Source of the DNA: Macrostomum hystrix
Lineage: Eukaryota; Platyhelminthes; Macrostomidae
DNA: 64,000 nt
NCBI GenBank assembly: GCA_950097015.1
Contig: CATNEN010000001.1
Location: 22,249,501 to 22,313,500, forward strand
Reading direction: 5' to 3'
The notes beneath the pieces were generated by a model that was not told the origin of the DNA, did not search any database, and was given only the letters and a program-made list of their open reading frames with translations. Below are positions 10,391 to 22,059 of the stretch, piece by piece (the first letter of the stretch is position 1; each line of letters begins with the position of its first letter). Made by a program: the position numbers and the translations under genes.

Positions 10391-11376
10391 AGCTGCTGTG
10401 GTGCAGTTCGGAGTTATTTTTATCGATTTAGTCATTGAAAACCCCGACTTGTGAGTGCCATCGAGCGCATATCATGCATGGCAACCTCGATAAGTAGTAA
10501 AATTGGTGATCTTGAATTTGTCAAAGTCGATGTAAGATCTCCGCTCCACGTTGTTGTCCTATTTCACATTGTAGGAAGGGTATCTTGTCGTTCAGGGAAG
10601 GTCCATGACTATATAATTGCTATTGTTGTGAAAGCAGGAGGACTGTGGGCACTAGCAGATCATTTGGTGTCAGTGTAGCAGCAGCCAGTGAGATCGCAAT
10701 TTTGACCATAACGTCCCGCGAAAGCACACATGCACATGGATGCGTACAAAGGAAAACACTTACACAGGTGAGGGTACACATCTGCAATGAGCTTTTTTAT
10801 TATCATATAGTCTAGCCAATAAGTAAGTCAAAATAAAAGAGATTTTATCTTAGACAATTAGCAGTCAGGGTGCAATAATGGGAGCTAATCTTAGTCTTGA
10901 ATAAATGATTGCCGCCACACACACGCGTACACACACTCGTACCAAACACTAAAACTTAGTCTATGGCCAATCTTCGATGATAACTATGAGCGGTACATGT
11001 ACGCAATAAAAATATGAAAGCGGTACGCAATAATCGTGACGCAATGATTAGCCCGTAGAATAATCAGTGTGCAATAACGCTCCTGTCTATGGCAGAGCCC
11101 CACTGTTGGCTAGTCAATATGACAATGTGATAGAAGCAAGGCGTTATTGTACGTACTTGCAAGCTATGCAATATCTTAGGAGCCTGAAAATTATTTTCAG
11201 CCCATGGAGCAGCCTGGGCTAATCTGATATTTCTTAAACTAGACTCTCATAATAAAAAGATAAAAAAAGCTGTGCATTAGTCAAAAATGTTAGATTAAAT
11301 TCATTCATAGTCATGGCAACGAACAATTCTCTGATTAAAAGAAAGAGTCGCACCACTTGCAAAGCCTCCAGCTATA
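10391..11376. other. Gene-free region
   Basis: Mixed-composition sequence without a convincing exon. There are a few CACACACA-type stretches near 10715-10950. Confidence 0.35.
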
Positions 11377-12040
11377 ATGGAAAACATGAGACACGGGAGA
11401 GATGAGACATCTCTCCATGTCTCATCTCTCCGTGTCTCATCTCTCCCGTGTCTCATCTCTCCCGTGTCTCATCTCTCCCGTGTCTCATCTCTCCCGTGTC
11501 TCATCTCTCCGTGTCTCATCTCTCCCGTGTCGCATCTCTCCCGTGTCTCATCCCTCCCGTGTCTCATCTCTCCCGTGTCTCATCTCTCCCGTGTCTCATC
11601 TCTCCCGTGTCTCATCTCTCCGTGTCTCATCTCTCCCGTGTCGCATCTCTCCCGTGTCTCATCTCTCCCGTGTCTCATCTCTCCCGTGTCTCATCTCTCT
11701 CGTGTCTCATCTCTCCCGTGTCTCATCTCTCCATGTCTCATCTCTCCGTGTCTCATCTCTCCCGTGTCTCATCTCTCCCGTGTCTCATCTCTCCCGTGTC
11801 TCATCTCTCCGTGTCTCATCTCTCCCGTGTCTCATCTCTCCCGTGTCTCATCTCTCCCGTGTCTCATCTCTCCTGTGTCTCATCTCTCCTGTGTCTCATC
11901 TCTCCCGTGTCTCATCTCTCCCGTGTTTCATCTCTCCCGTGTCTCATCTCTCCCGTGTCTCATCTCTCCCGTGTCTCTGTCTCGTCATTGCTACTGTCAA
12001 TGCGGCACACAGTCGTCTATAGGATCCTCTGTATGGCGAG
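11377..12040 (+). mobile_element. 16-nt satellite in a putative hAT-like element, copy 1
   Basis: 11390-11975 is about 36 units of TCTCATCTCTCCCGTG, with 15-nt variants lacking one C. The right flank (ACTGTCAATGCGGCACA, about 11995) matches the reverse complement of the sequence beside the array at 30189-30870. The left end begins with a short inverted piece (GAGACACGGGAGAGATGAG at 11388-11406) facing the array. The three overlapping open frames here are by-products of the repeat. Confidence 0.75.
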
Positions 12041-12222
12041 TGAGGTTATGCAAGCTTGCCAACCCATGGGTTAATAGCGTTAGATTTGCCAGCGAAAGCT
12101 TTTTCCACGCTAAAAACTTGATTAAGAATGATAAATGAGTTAATGATTACTAAAAGTATTTTTAGTGCTTATCTCGCGTTCACCAATTCAAGTTGGTACC
12201 AGAACTACCTCTCGGCATAGAC

Positions 12223-14373
12223 TTAATCGTGAGACTCCAGGTACGCTATTTCCGATTGATACCGTTGCACTTGTCTCTTCAGTTCTGCTAGTTTAGTCCT
12301 CTTGTTGGACTCCAGGCGCAAGCTTGCTAGTTGCTCCTCAAGACCAAGGGCTGCACTCAGCCCCATCAGTCGGGCAGCCTCAACCCTATCGGCAAGTCCA
12401 TTCATACGATTGATTGACTCGTTGATGTTGCTCATGCGCCGATGAAAGTCGCTGGCCAACCTCTCGAGTTGGCTAGCGTGCCTGAAAAATAGTCAGTGGC
12501 TTTTTTGATTTAATGCTTTCAAGTTACTCTATTTTAACTACGCTCATGGGAATGCGTTGCTTAAGTGCATTCCTGAGTCAGTTGACAAATTCTTAACACC
12601 TCTTATTAACCATTGCTGTTACACTTTCAAACTTTATTTAGGCGTTACATTAATAATAATTGCAGGAGGGCTGCGGGCAATGGCACACCGTTTAGTGACA
12701 CTAGACCCCGCAGCCTGCGAGAAGACAATATTGCCCATTTCGCTGACTCCAGAGCACACAAAGAGATACTGTACGCAGGCAAACGCTCACGCCGGTGTGC
12801 ACATCTGCCCTGACTTTCTCATGGTCAGGCAGTGTACTCTTTCACTGTACACTCTCACTGTACCTTGGAGGTTGGCCCTCAAGGGCGTAAATTGCACGAC
12901 AAGCCCCCAAGCCTTCTCTCCGCGGCTGCGCCTCAAATAAATGTGGCCTCGCCGCAGAATCGAGCTCATGGACGCAGGTGCGAGAGGCAAGCGCGTTAGG
13001 CGCTCTGCCACTGACCCCCTTCCGAGGAACTTTGCCCGCCATGATTCACCTTTACATTCCTAAACATAGCATGGCATTGCAAAGTAACTCTTGCTCGTTT
13101 GGGAAACGAAGCCTCGTTTGCGAAAAATTCCCAAGACTGGAAAATTTTGCACTGGCAGGAAAATCACAGATGAGAATGAGACCACGGGAAAGTCTTGGCG
13201 AGGAGTTCATGCGGGGAACTTTTGTGGGAAAAGCTCCTTTCCTACGGGAAAGGCTCCTGCGGGAAAGGCTCCTGCGGGAAAGGCTCCTGCGGGAAAGGCT
13301 CCTGCGGGAAAGGCTCCTGTGGGAAAGGCTCCTGTGGGAAAGGCTCCTGTGGGAAAGGCTCCTGTGGGAAAGGCTCCTGCGGGAAAGGCTCCTGTGGGAA
13401 AGGCTCCTGTGGGAAAGGCTCCTGTGGGAAAGGCTCCTACGGGAAAGGCTCCTGCGGGAAAGGCTCCTGTGGGAAAGGCTCCTACGGGAAAGGCTCCTGC
13501 GGGAAAGGCTCCTACGGGAAAGGCTCCTGCGGGAAAGGCTCCTGCGGGAAAGGCTCCTGCGGGAAAGGCTCCCGCGGGAAAGGCTCCTGCGGGAAAGGCT
13601 CCTGCGGGAAAGGCTCCTGCGGGAAAGGCTCCTGCGGGAAAGGCTCGAGAAACCCTGAGAAACAACTCTGACTGATTGCACCATGAATACACAAGAATGC
13701 TTAGCCAGTTTGCAAGCTTTTGTTGCATTCGAAAGCTAAAATTAACTCACTTCTTGGTGGCTGCGGCAGCGGCAGCAGCGCCCGCACCCAGCACTGCAGT
13801 ACCGATCAGCGAGAGGCCGCCGGTAAAGAAAGCCGCCACTCCGCAGGCGACGGCGCCGGCTCCCATGGCGCCGGATACAGAGTAGCCGCCGATTTTAGTC
13901 TTTCTGGCGCCGGCCTGGGCTCTCTGAGCGGCCGACTGCAGGCTGCTGTACAGATCGTGCGCGGTGTTCAAAGCATCGTTGAATCGCTCGCGAAATATAT
14001 TGTAACTGCTCTCACACGAGCTGCCATAGCTCAAATGATCTTCAACGCGCCGCTTGAACTCAATCAGCTGCCAGGCGTCAAGCCTTTTTAGGCTGACTAC
14101 CATCTGCAACTCGCTCGAAATCTGCTGCCAGCGGCTCGACAAGTTGCGAAACATTTCCTGCGTCCGCTTGCCCTGGAATTGCACTTCCTTTTCGGCCGAC
14201 GCAAAGTAGTACAATTGCTGCCGGTCAATGTTTGTCATCTCGGTCTCCAAGGACATTCTAAGTTGGGAGAAATCTCCAGCGACTACACCGACAACTCTGC
14301 AGACATTCTGCGCCGTGCTGCTGATACCGGAGCCGATGTCAATGATCTGTGAGAGCACATCGAAAACTTCCAT
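12223..14373 (-). CDS. Helical protein with glycine-rich hydrophobic hairpin (pore-former-like or ApoL-like)
   Basis: Exon 1 is 14373-13751 (donor AAGAA|GTGAGT); exon 2 is 12481-12223 (acceptor CTATTTTTCAG). They join in phase 2 to give 293 residues. Residues 1-155 are predicted as long amphipathic helices. Residues about 162-205 are an uninterrupted Gly/Ala/Val-rich segment with two hydrophobic stretches around FFTGG, a shape typical of a membrane-inserting hairpin. Residues 209-293 return to a heptad-like coiled coil. Helices flanking one central hairpin is the layout of ClyA/HBL-type alpha-pore-formers and of apolipoprotein L. I saw no diagnostic motif, so function is open. There is no signal peptide, which points to an intracellular protein. 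The intron holds one SINE and a 15-nt array. Confidence 0.72.
12651..13022 (-). mobile_element. SINE family A, full-length antisense copy
   Basis: Runs from GCAGGAGGGCTGCGGGCAAT (end of element, next to ATTAATAATAATT) to the antisense A box near CGCTCTGCCACTGACCCCC. It lies in the intron of the hairpin-protein gene. Confidence 0.92.
13228..13650. repeat. 15-nt minisatellite (GGGAAAGGCTCCTGC)n
   Basis: About 28 units with C/T and A variants at positions 13-15. The period is a multiple of three, so all frames stay open and mimic Gly-Lys-Ala-Pro-Ala repeats. It is intronic to the minus-strand gene and is not coding. Confidence 0.95.
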
Positions 14374-14745
14374 AGCTAAAGCGAGATGGCAGATCTAGGT
14401 TTGTTCAAGGAAATTTAATTTGATGGGGCCGTTAGTGTATATATATACACTTTGCCTCAGCATCCTATAATTGATGCTGACGTGCAAAAGCGGAGAAAAT
14501 ATTGCCTGCCAGGTAAGAAGCTCAAATTAGTATGAAGGCAATTGCAAGCAAAGTACGAGTATCTACTCGTAAATACCTACTTAAAGATGTGCCATTTCTC
14601 TGCATAGCTGAGTTTTTTACTTTCTATCGGATACCATTTCATCATCGCTACAAATAGCAACAGATTTTTAGAACCTTCCAGAGCAATGTAGAAAAGCATC
14701 CTTTGGCTTCTTTTATGTTGAGTTAAAAAATGGAATGTATCGAAC
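14374..14745. other. Upstream region of the hairpin-protein gene
   Basis: AT-rich, with a TATATATATAC stretch at 14440-14450 about 70 bases upstream of the minus-strand ATG. This is a possible but untested core promoter. Confidence 0.3.
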
Positions 14746-14747
14746 AA

Positions 14748-15048
14748 TGGCACATCATTTGGTCACACTAGACCCTCAGCCTGCGAGGAGGCAATTCTGT
14801 CTATTTCTCTGACTCCTGAGCACACACAGATACTGTACGCAGGCATACGCTCACACGGGTGTGTACATCTGCCCTGACTTTCTCATCGTCAGACAGTGTA
14901 CACTGTCACTGTGCCTTGGAGGTTGGCCCTCAAGGGCGTAAATTGCACGACAAGCCCCCAAGCCTTCTCTCCGCGGCTGCGCCCCAAATAAATGTGACCT
15001 CGCCGCGGATTCGAGCTCAGGGGCCTTGGTGCGAGAGGCTAACGTGCT
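14748..15048 (-). mobile_element. SINE family A, antisense copy
   Basis: From GGCACATCATTTGGTCACAC through CTCATCGTCAGACAGTGTAC to GGGCCTTGGTGCGAGAGGC. The outermost tRNA head is degraded. Confidence 0.9.
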
Positions 15049-15479
15049 CTTTCGCATTTAACAGCTTAAAGAAACTTTTAGTATCTTGTTGAAAATCTAA
15101 CCAAACATTAAAGATAGATTCAGTTTAAGATTGTTCAAATATTTTCACTAATCTAGAATATTTTCTTTGGTGCCTTAAAAATTTGAAAATTGTGAGATTC
15201 ACAGTCGTCAGTCAGATAAAACTACTAAGGTAACAGGCTTTGAGCATGTTCAGAGTTACTACTTATGTTAGTAGAGAATGGCGTTTGAGATGCCGCAGCT
15301 GGTAAAAAAATGAGATTGAAATTTCATTGAGATGCCCTTGCCATTTTCCCGCAATGTTTTTATATGTAGCTAACTTCCGTCCTACCTTTGGCATTGCGTC
15401 TTATGAACGTCAGTCCTGACAGAGAAATTTGAAGGGCTGGTCCTTTCGCTCATGCTGAAGTCTATCTTTCACCTGATTT

Positions 15480-15905
15480 AATGTCTGTCTGTCTGTCTCC
15501 CAGTGCTGAGTGACTGTCTGTCTCCCAGTGCTGGGTGTCTGTCAGTCTGTCTGTGCTGGGTGTCTGTCAGTCTGTGCTGGGTGTCTGTCAGTCTGTGCTG
15601 GGAGTCTCTCTGTCTGTCTGTGCTGAGTGTCTGTCAGTCTGTGCTGGGTGACTGTTTGTCTGTCTGTGCTGGGTGTCTGTCTGTGCTGGGAGTCTCTCTG
15701 TCTGTCTGTGCTGGGTGTCTGTCTGTCTGTGCTGGGTGTCTGTCTGTCTGTGCTGGGTGTCTGTCTGTCTATGCTGGGTGTCTGTCAGTCTGTGCTGGGT
15801 GACTGTTTGTCTGTCTGTGCTGGGTGTCTGTCTGTGCTGGGAGTCTCTCTGTCTGTCTGTGCTGGGTGTCTGTCTGTCTATGCTGGGTGTCTCTCTGTCT
15901 GTCAG
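15480..15905. repeat. CTGT-rich minisatellite (GTGCTGGGTGTCTGTCTGTCT)
   Basis: A complex array mixing CTGT tetranucleotides with GTGCTGGGTGTCTGTC and GTGCTGGGAGTCTCTC units. Open frames through it are artefacts. Confidence 0.93.
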
Positions 15906-16180
15906 TCTTCGAACAACCTCAATTCGCTGATTAATTGCAGAAAAAAAGAAAAATTATAACAAGTGAGTACATTTTCTATGCAAAAAGCTACAATAAATTC
16001 TAAACCAAACAGCTGGAAAAACTTTTTTTCTAGGAAAACATATAAGCAAAAATATTGCTCTTCATTGTTCTATGCACAATCATTGCATTTCTAGAATGTG
16101 AATTGCAAAAGTGCAAAATCCTAGCGACAGCACTTTCAAGCCGTGTTGTCACGTCGCTGAACCACTTTCTTAGCATCCTC

Positions 16181-19095
16181 TCAGGTCACTCGGAGGTCGG
16201 CCAAGGAGCGAAGGAAGTCGCGAACGGGCTGGTCCAACTCGAGCAGTCTGCGACGCTCCGCCTCAGCCCAAGCTCGACGCCGAGACGCGGCGTCCATTTG
16301 CTGATACGGCTGCAGCTGCTGCTGCTGCTGCTGTCTTTGCACGATTCCTGTAAAGAACGCTGAATGGCAGGATTGACTAGCAAGCCGAAGTCGCCTTTGC
16401 TCCTGTTGCTGTTGCTGCAGATCGCTGAACTTTGTGGCCGAAGCGGCCACAGTCTGCGGTCGTCTCCTCGTTGAGGATGCCGCGTTTGCGGCTGATCGAA
16501 GGCGTCGCAGACTCTCAGTGGTCGAAGCTGAGGAGCTCGAAGTCAGCGAGGACGTCTCGTAAATTTCGTCCTCAACTGGATCATCAAATTCTGTGTCAGA
16601 GCGGATAAACCTCCCGCTACCGGGGCCGACAGTCTTGCTGGTGGTGCAGGGTCGCCGGAGTCGCTGCAGAGAGTGCTTCTGCGTGAGCACTCCTCCGGCG
16701 TCGAGGCGTCTCTTAGCTGACAGGATAAGCTGGGCGGGTTCCAGGTGGGCGGGCCGCCTGTAGTAGCTGCAACCCGACGGCAGGCGGAGCTTGCCAGCGG
16801 CTTCCATTCGCCTGTAGCCGCTGCGCTCGTCATTCGTCAAGTGGCTACGCACGCGAGCGCTGCGAGTCTCCAACCGGCTGCGGCCGAGCTCCGCCAGCCG
16901 CTGGTTGGTCTCCAGGCAGCGCAGTCGGTAGCTGCGGTCGGCTTCGAGTCGGGCCCAGCTGCGAGAGAGCAGCCGGCGCTCCTTCATGTTGATGCGGCTG
17001 GCCGAGAGCTCGGCCTCCGAGTAGTGCAGCAGCGCCGAGCCTCGGTCCTCCATTCGGAAGGCCTCTTCATCTCTGCGGCATGACGGTGCGAAGGATAAGC
17101 GTGTGTTAGCTACTGTTTCCTTCAGAGCACTGGACTAGGCATACTTATTAAGGCAGAGCCAAAGTCAAATTTGTATTAGAAAAAAGCCTGCAATCAGCGT
17201 GATTGGTTGGACCCAATAAGGCCATCTTTTAGCCTCGAGCGCTCACATATTGAATTCTTATCTTAACCTTCTCGCCTTTTTTCTGGAAACTCAATGTTTT
17301 TTACAACAGCCAAGGCAGTGGCCTGTTAGCTGACGTGGGGGGACCCACCCTGGCTGCATCGTCAATTGCTAGCTAAGAAGTCTCAAGCTCTCCCTCTTCT
17401 TTCTGCTTGAGTCTGCACGTGAAGGCAACTTTTTTTCTGCTTCCGTTGGCTGGCATCCACGAGCCAGTAGACTGGCCTTACACGCAGTCTGTGCAGCTGG
17501 GACAAAGAAAATATAAGTGCGAGCTTGAGTTGAGAAATTCTCAATCGGCTGGTCTGACCTATTGTGCGCGTGGCGGTTGCTAGGCAGCTGTGCTCATTGT
17601 GCTGTAGATTGATGGCTGGGAAGTCTCTAGACACAGTGTGCTTCAGCTGCATTGATGAGAACTTGCCATATTCAGCAAGGAGACCGCATGTTTCCGTAAG
17701 ATGATGGCTAGAAACATGAGAGCAGCTCAATTGAGTCAACACGGAGCTGCTCATGGGCCAATGGACCGGGCATTGTGATAGGATCGGCTCCCAAATTCTG
17801 CTTGCTTGACGCTTTGGTTGGGAAGGGCTAAGATGGACAGGCAAACACTCGCAGCTAGCTATTGTACAAACATCTTAAATTGCATGGCTAGTGGCTCAAC
17901 CACAGCACTCCAAATGTAGTTACCTGTGCTTATATAGTGTTTATAACTTTCTAGTTATCAGTCAGTGGCAATATTAAACGCTGAGAGCATATTGGCTTTA
18001 TTTGAAATAGTTTTATGTAAAGATTAACACAACTACGAAGGGTCGGTGGCAGAGCAGTTAACGCATTTTCCTATCGCACCAAGGTCCCTAAGTTCGATTC
18101 CACGGCGAGGCCACATTCATTTGGGTCGCAGCCGCGGAGAGAAGGCTTGGGGGCTTGTCGTGCAATTTACGCACTAAGGGCCAACCTCCAAGGCACAGTG
18201 AGAGTGTACACTGCCTGACGATGAGAAAGTCAGGGCAGATGTACACACCTGTGTGAACGTGTGTCTACCTACAGTATCTGTGCGTGTGTGCTCAGGAGTC
18301 AGCGAAATGGGCAGAATTGCCTCCTCGCCGGCTGCATGTCCAGTGTCACCAAATTATGTGCCATTGCCCGCAGCCCTCCTACAAGTAATATTATTATTAA
18401 CACTACTACTAATCTATAGATGCACTACTCATAGTAAAGTATCAAACAAAATGTTAGAATCTGTAGAAAAAACTCTATATTTCTGATTGAAGCTTTTGAC
18501 TAATGTTTAAAAAAATTTAAAATCCAAAGTAATGGATTCATTTCTAGGAAGCTTGTGAAAGCGAACCGCTTACCTAGCCTCGCCGCGGATTTGACCCAAG
18601 GTAATGGATTCAATTCTAGGAAGCTTGTGAAAGCGAACCGCTTACCTAGCCTCGCCGCGGATTTGACCCAAAGTAATGGATTCATTTCTAGGAAGCTTGT
18701 GAAAGCGAACCGCTTACCTAGCCTCGCCGCGGATTTGACCCAAAGTAATGGATTCATTTCTAGGAAGCTTGTGAAAGCGAACCGCTTACCTAGCCTCGCC
18801 GCGGATTTGACCCAAAGTAATGGATTCATTTTTAGGAAGCTTGTGAAAGCGAACCGCTTACCTAGCCTCGCCGCGGATTTGAACCAAGGTAATGGATTCA
18901 TTTCTAGGAAGCTTGTGAAAGCGAACCGCTTACCTAGCCTCGCCGCGGATTTGACCCAAAGTAATGGATTCATTTCTAGGAAGCTTGTGAAAGCGAACCG
19001 CTTACCTAGCAAGCACTCAGGAAGACTATCTTTGAACGACTGACTCACCGCTTCGATGGCCAAATCTCGATTTGTTCTGAGTAATCCTGGTCCAT
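16181..19095 (-). CDS. Arg/Gln-rich coiled-coil protein, 312 aa
   Basis: Exon 1 is 19095-19049 (MDQDYSEQIEIWPSK, donor CG|GTGAGT); exon 2 is 17072-16181 (acceptor ATGCCGCAG). They join in phase 2. The body is highly charged, with Arg-rich helical stretches at about 30-80, a Ser/Thr-rich linker with the acidic run EFDDPVEDEIYE, and two glutamine-rich tracts (QQQQQ and QQQQQQ) before a final helical segment ending LADLRVT. There is no signal peptide, membrane segment or recognised domain. The 2-kb intron contains a SINE and a 72-nt tandem repeat. Exon 2 is well supported by its length; the first exon rests on splice consensus and phase alone. Confidence 0.65.
17100..18035. other. Intron sequence without further features
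   Basis: Part of the intron of the 312-aa coiled-coil gene. A 153-codon open frame at 17383-17844 (-) has no domain or splice support. Confidence 0.4.
18039..18400 (+). mobile_element. SINE family A, full length with clear pol III boxes
   Basis: A box TGGCAGAGCAG (18050) and B box AGTTCGATTCC (18091) in tRNA-like spacing, then the body, ending CAGCCCTCCTACAAGTAATATTATTATT. A good reference copy for the family. Confidence 0.93.
18527..19014. repeat. 72-nt tandem repeat, about 6.8 units
   Basis: The unit spans GTAATGGATTCATTTCTAGG, AAGCTTGTGAAAGCGAACCG, CTTACCTAGCCTCGCCGCGG and ATTTGACCCA. Copies differ at one to three bases. The part around GCCTCGCCGCGGATTTGACC closely resembles the antisense B-box region of SINE family A (GCCTCGCCGCGGATTCGAGC). 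The 72-nt period keeps frames open; it lies in the intron of the 312-aa gene. Confidence 0.93.
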
Positions 19096-19655
19096 TCTGC
19101 TGACAGTTGAGCTAGTGAATCTCGCTATGAATAGCACCAGTTTCAGGTGGAACTGGCAGACTTAAATAGGCGGTCAAACACAGACTTGCACTGCAGATTG
19201 ACAGCAAGGCAAGTTCTGAGAGCAGTTGCCACCCCCCCAGTTTGGATTACATCCGACGACAAAAAGATTAGAGCAGGGAGAGAGCATGGCAGTTCGGTGA
19301 GAGTGACGGAAATTGAGAACCCCCACATTGGGAGGAATGAAAACAAGCAAAGATTTTTTAGAGCACAGGAGCAGTAGGCAGCGAGCTTTTGCCAATTGGC
19401 GATGACAGAAAAGAAACAAGAAGCAGTTGAGCAAGTGTGACGTGGGCTTGAGAGCGGAGAAAGCTGGGGCCGTGTGGGTTCGCAAACGATGGGGTGGGTT
19501 TTTGTCCGACAGCCAGGCTTCTCTACAGCTAGCCGGCATTGTAAAATTGCAAATTACCTTTGAGCACTCGCCCAGCACTCCGCCCCTGCTCAGCCAGCCA
19601 GCCTCACGGGTTTTCAGCTCGCTGCTTTCAAACATTATTCTAAGCATATAGGCTG
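19096..19655. other. Upstream region of the 312-aa coiled-coil gene
   Basis: No supported exon. Open frames at 19143-19651 on both strands lack domains and splice context. Promoter content is unknown. Confidence 0.35.
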
Positions 19656-19659
19656 GAGA

Positions 19660-21010
19660 CTGAATTTCAGTAGATTGATATTTCAGTAGATTGGGATTTC
19701 AGTAGATTGGGATTTCAGTAGATTGGGATTTCAGTAGATTGGGATTTCAGTAGATTGTGATTTCAGTATATTGTGATTTCAGTAGATTGGGATTTCAGTA
19801 GATTGTGATTTCAGTAGATTGTGATTTCAGTAGATTGGGATTTCAGTAGATTGTGATTTCAGTAGATTGTGATTTCAGTAGATTGGGATTTCAGTAGATT
19901 GATATTTCAGTAGATTGGGATTTCAGTAGATTGTGATTTCAGTAGATTGTGATTTCAGTAGATTGTGATTTCAGTAGATTGGGATTTCAGTAGATTGGGA
20001 TTTCAGTAGATTGTGATTTCAGTAGATTGTGATTTCAGTAGATTGGTATTTCAGTAGATTGGGATTTCAGTAGATTGTGATTTCAGTAGATTGTGATTTC
20101 AGTAGATTGGGATTTCAGTAGATTGTGATTTCAGTAGATTGGGATTTCAGTAGATTGGGATTTCAGTAGATTGGGATTTCAGTAGATTGTGATTTCAGTA
20201 GATTGTGATTTCAGTAGATTGGGATTTCAGTAGATTGTGATTTCAGTAGATTGTGATTTCAGTAGATTGATATTTCAGTAGATTGGGATTTCAGTAGATT
20301 GTGATTTCAGTAGATTGTGATTTCAGTAGATTGGGATTTCAGTAGATTGTGATTTCAGTAGATTGTGATTTCAGTAGATTGATATTTCAGTAGATTGGGA
20401 TTTCAGTAGATTGTGATTTCAGTAGATTGTGATTTCAGTAGATTGGGATTTCAGTAGATTGGGATTTCAGTAGATTGGGATTTCAGTAGATTGGGATTTC
20501 AGTAGATTGGGATTTCGGTAGATTGTGATTTCAGTAGATTGGGATTTCAGTAGATTGGGATTTCAGTAGATTGGGATTTCAGTAGATTGGGATTTCAGTA
20601 GATTGGGATTTCAGTAGATTGGGATTTCAGTAGATTGGGATTTCAGTGGATTGATATTTCAGTTGATTGGGATTTCAGTAGATTGGGATTTCAGTAGATT
20701 GGGATTTCGGTAGATTGTGATTTCAGTAGATTGGAATTTCAGTAGATTGGGATTTCAGTAGATTGGAATTTCAGTAGATTGGGATTTCGGTAGATTGTGA
20801 TTTCAGTAGATTGGAATTTCAGTAGATTGGGATTTCAGTAGATTGGGATTTCGGTAGATTGTGATTTCAGTAGATTGGAATTTCAGTAGATTGGGATTTC
20901 AGTAGATTGGGATTTCAGTAGATTGGGATTTCAGTAGATTGATATTTCAGTAGATTGGGATTTCAGTAGATTGATATTTCAGTAGATTGGGATTTCAGTA
21001 AATTGGGATG
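19660..21010. repeat. 16-nt satellite (GGGATTTCAGTAGATT)n, about 84 units
   Basis: A 1.35-kb array with G/T, A and TA variants at the first positions (GGGATT, GTGATT, GATATT). Short higher-order patterns of variant units recur, for example around 20100-20460. Confidence 0.96.
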
Positions 21011-21710
21011 TTGCAGATTGGTGATTTTGTCATACTGGGATTCGAAAAGATGGCTGCTTTTTGTGCGAGTCCTTGCAATTGAGTTATTTCTATTTTCTAT
21101 TTCTACCATCACGCATTTTTTGTTTTGAATTTGCAGATTGTCAGATAATCTTCGGTGCGCAATTACTTAGTGGCTTCCTTATTTGGCTGGCTCTGACAGG
21201 TGGGTCTAGCCAGAGAATTTCCTGAGGGACATTGTGCTAGGGCTAGATAAGTATCAACATTCAATAGACCCTTGCGTGTCGTGAACAATTTCCTGTCGCT
21301 TTTATTCTGTCAATTTTATTCTCAGCGAATTTAAGTCTAGACATCCATCGGTCTACTTTGGATGGTCGCATCAATGCATGCACTTGCTACTTGAGCTGGA
21401 CCTGAATACAAGGTATATGAGACTGCTCAAATCGCATACTTAATCCATTGTAAGAGAATTAATTGCGCAGCCAAAGAAAACAGAAAGAAAGAAAATAGAA
21501 CGATAGACAAGACAAGACTAAAGAGGTTTTCAATTTGGTACGCGTTGATGGTTTGTGTCTCTGTCATGCTAGCGACAGTTTTTCGTTAATAAACTCGAAA
21601 ACCAGAGAAAAAACTGGATCCTTAAATGGTACTCTTATATCTGCGGTCATGTTATAGAGAAAATAGTTGACGGTGTGCAAGTAGACAGAATCGTACAGTT
21701 GTGCCAATCC
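21011..21710. other. Gene-free region between satellite and SINE
   Basis: AT-rich sequence with no supported exon. Confidence 0.35.
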
Positions 21711-21713
21711 TAT

Positions 21714-22006
21714 AGGGGGTCGGTGGCAGTTTGCCTCTCGCACCAAGGTCCCTAAGTTCGATTCCACGACGAGGCCACATTTATTTGGGGCGCAGCCGCG
21801 GAGAGAAGGCTTGGGGGCTTGTCGTGCAATTCACGCCCTTGAGGGCCAACCTCCAAGGCACAGTGAAGTCTACACTGTCTGACCATGAGAAAGTCAGGAG
21901 TCAGTGAAATGGGCAGAATTGCCTCACCGCTGGCTGCGGGTCTAGTTTCACTAAATGATGTGCCTTTGCCCGCAGCCCTCCTGCAATTATTATTATTATT
22001 ATTTTT
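21714..22006 (+). mobile_element. SINE family A with deletions
   Basis: Has GGGGGTCGGTGGCAG and the B box AGTTCGATTCC. It lacks part of the A-box arm and the whole GCAGATGTACACACCTGTG ... GTGCTCAGGAGTC interval: it jumps from AGAAAGTCAGG to AGTCAGTGAAATGGGC. It ends in a long ATT tail. Confidence 0.9.
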
Positions 22007-22059
22007 CTGCAAGTAGTATCAGTGTATTCAGTAGTAGTTGTTTTCCACTTGTTGTTTAT

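Noticed and set aside
11377-12138. Long open frames of 206-253 codons ([16 protein letters not shown]-type)
   Set aside because: All three frames are open because of the repeat; the sequence is a 16-nt satellite, not coding.
13052-13728. Open frames on both strands encoding GKAPA, ERLLR or AFPAG repeats
   Set aside because: By-products of the 15-nt minisatellite inside an intron.
17383-17844. 153-codon open frame on the minus strand
   Set aside because: No domain and no acceptor or donor that fits; it lies within the intron of the 312-aa gene.
19660-21010. CRISPR-like array
   Set aside because: Repeats are directly adjacent without unique spacers and the window is eukaryotic.
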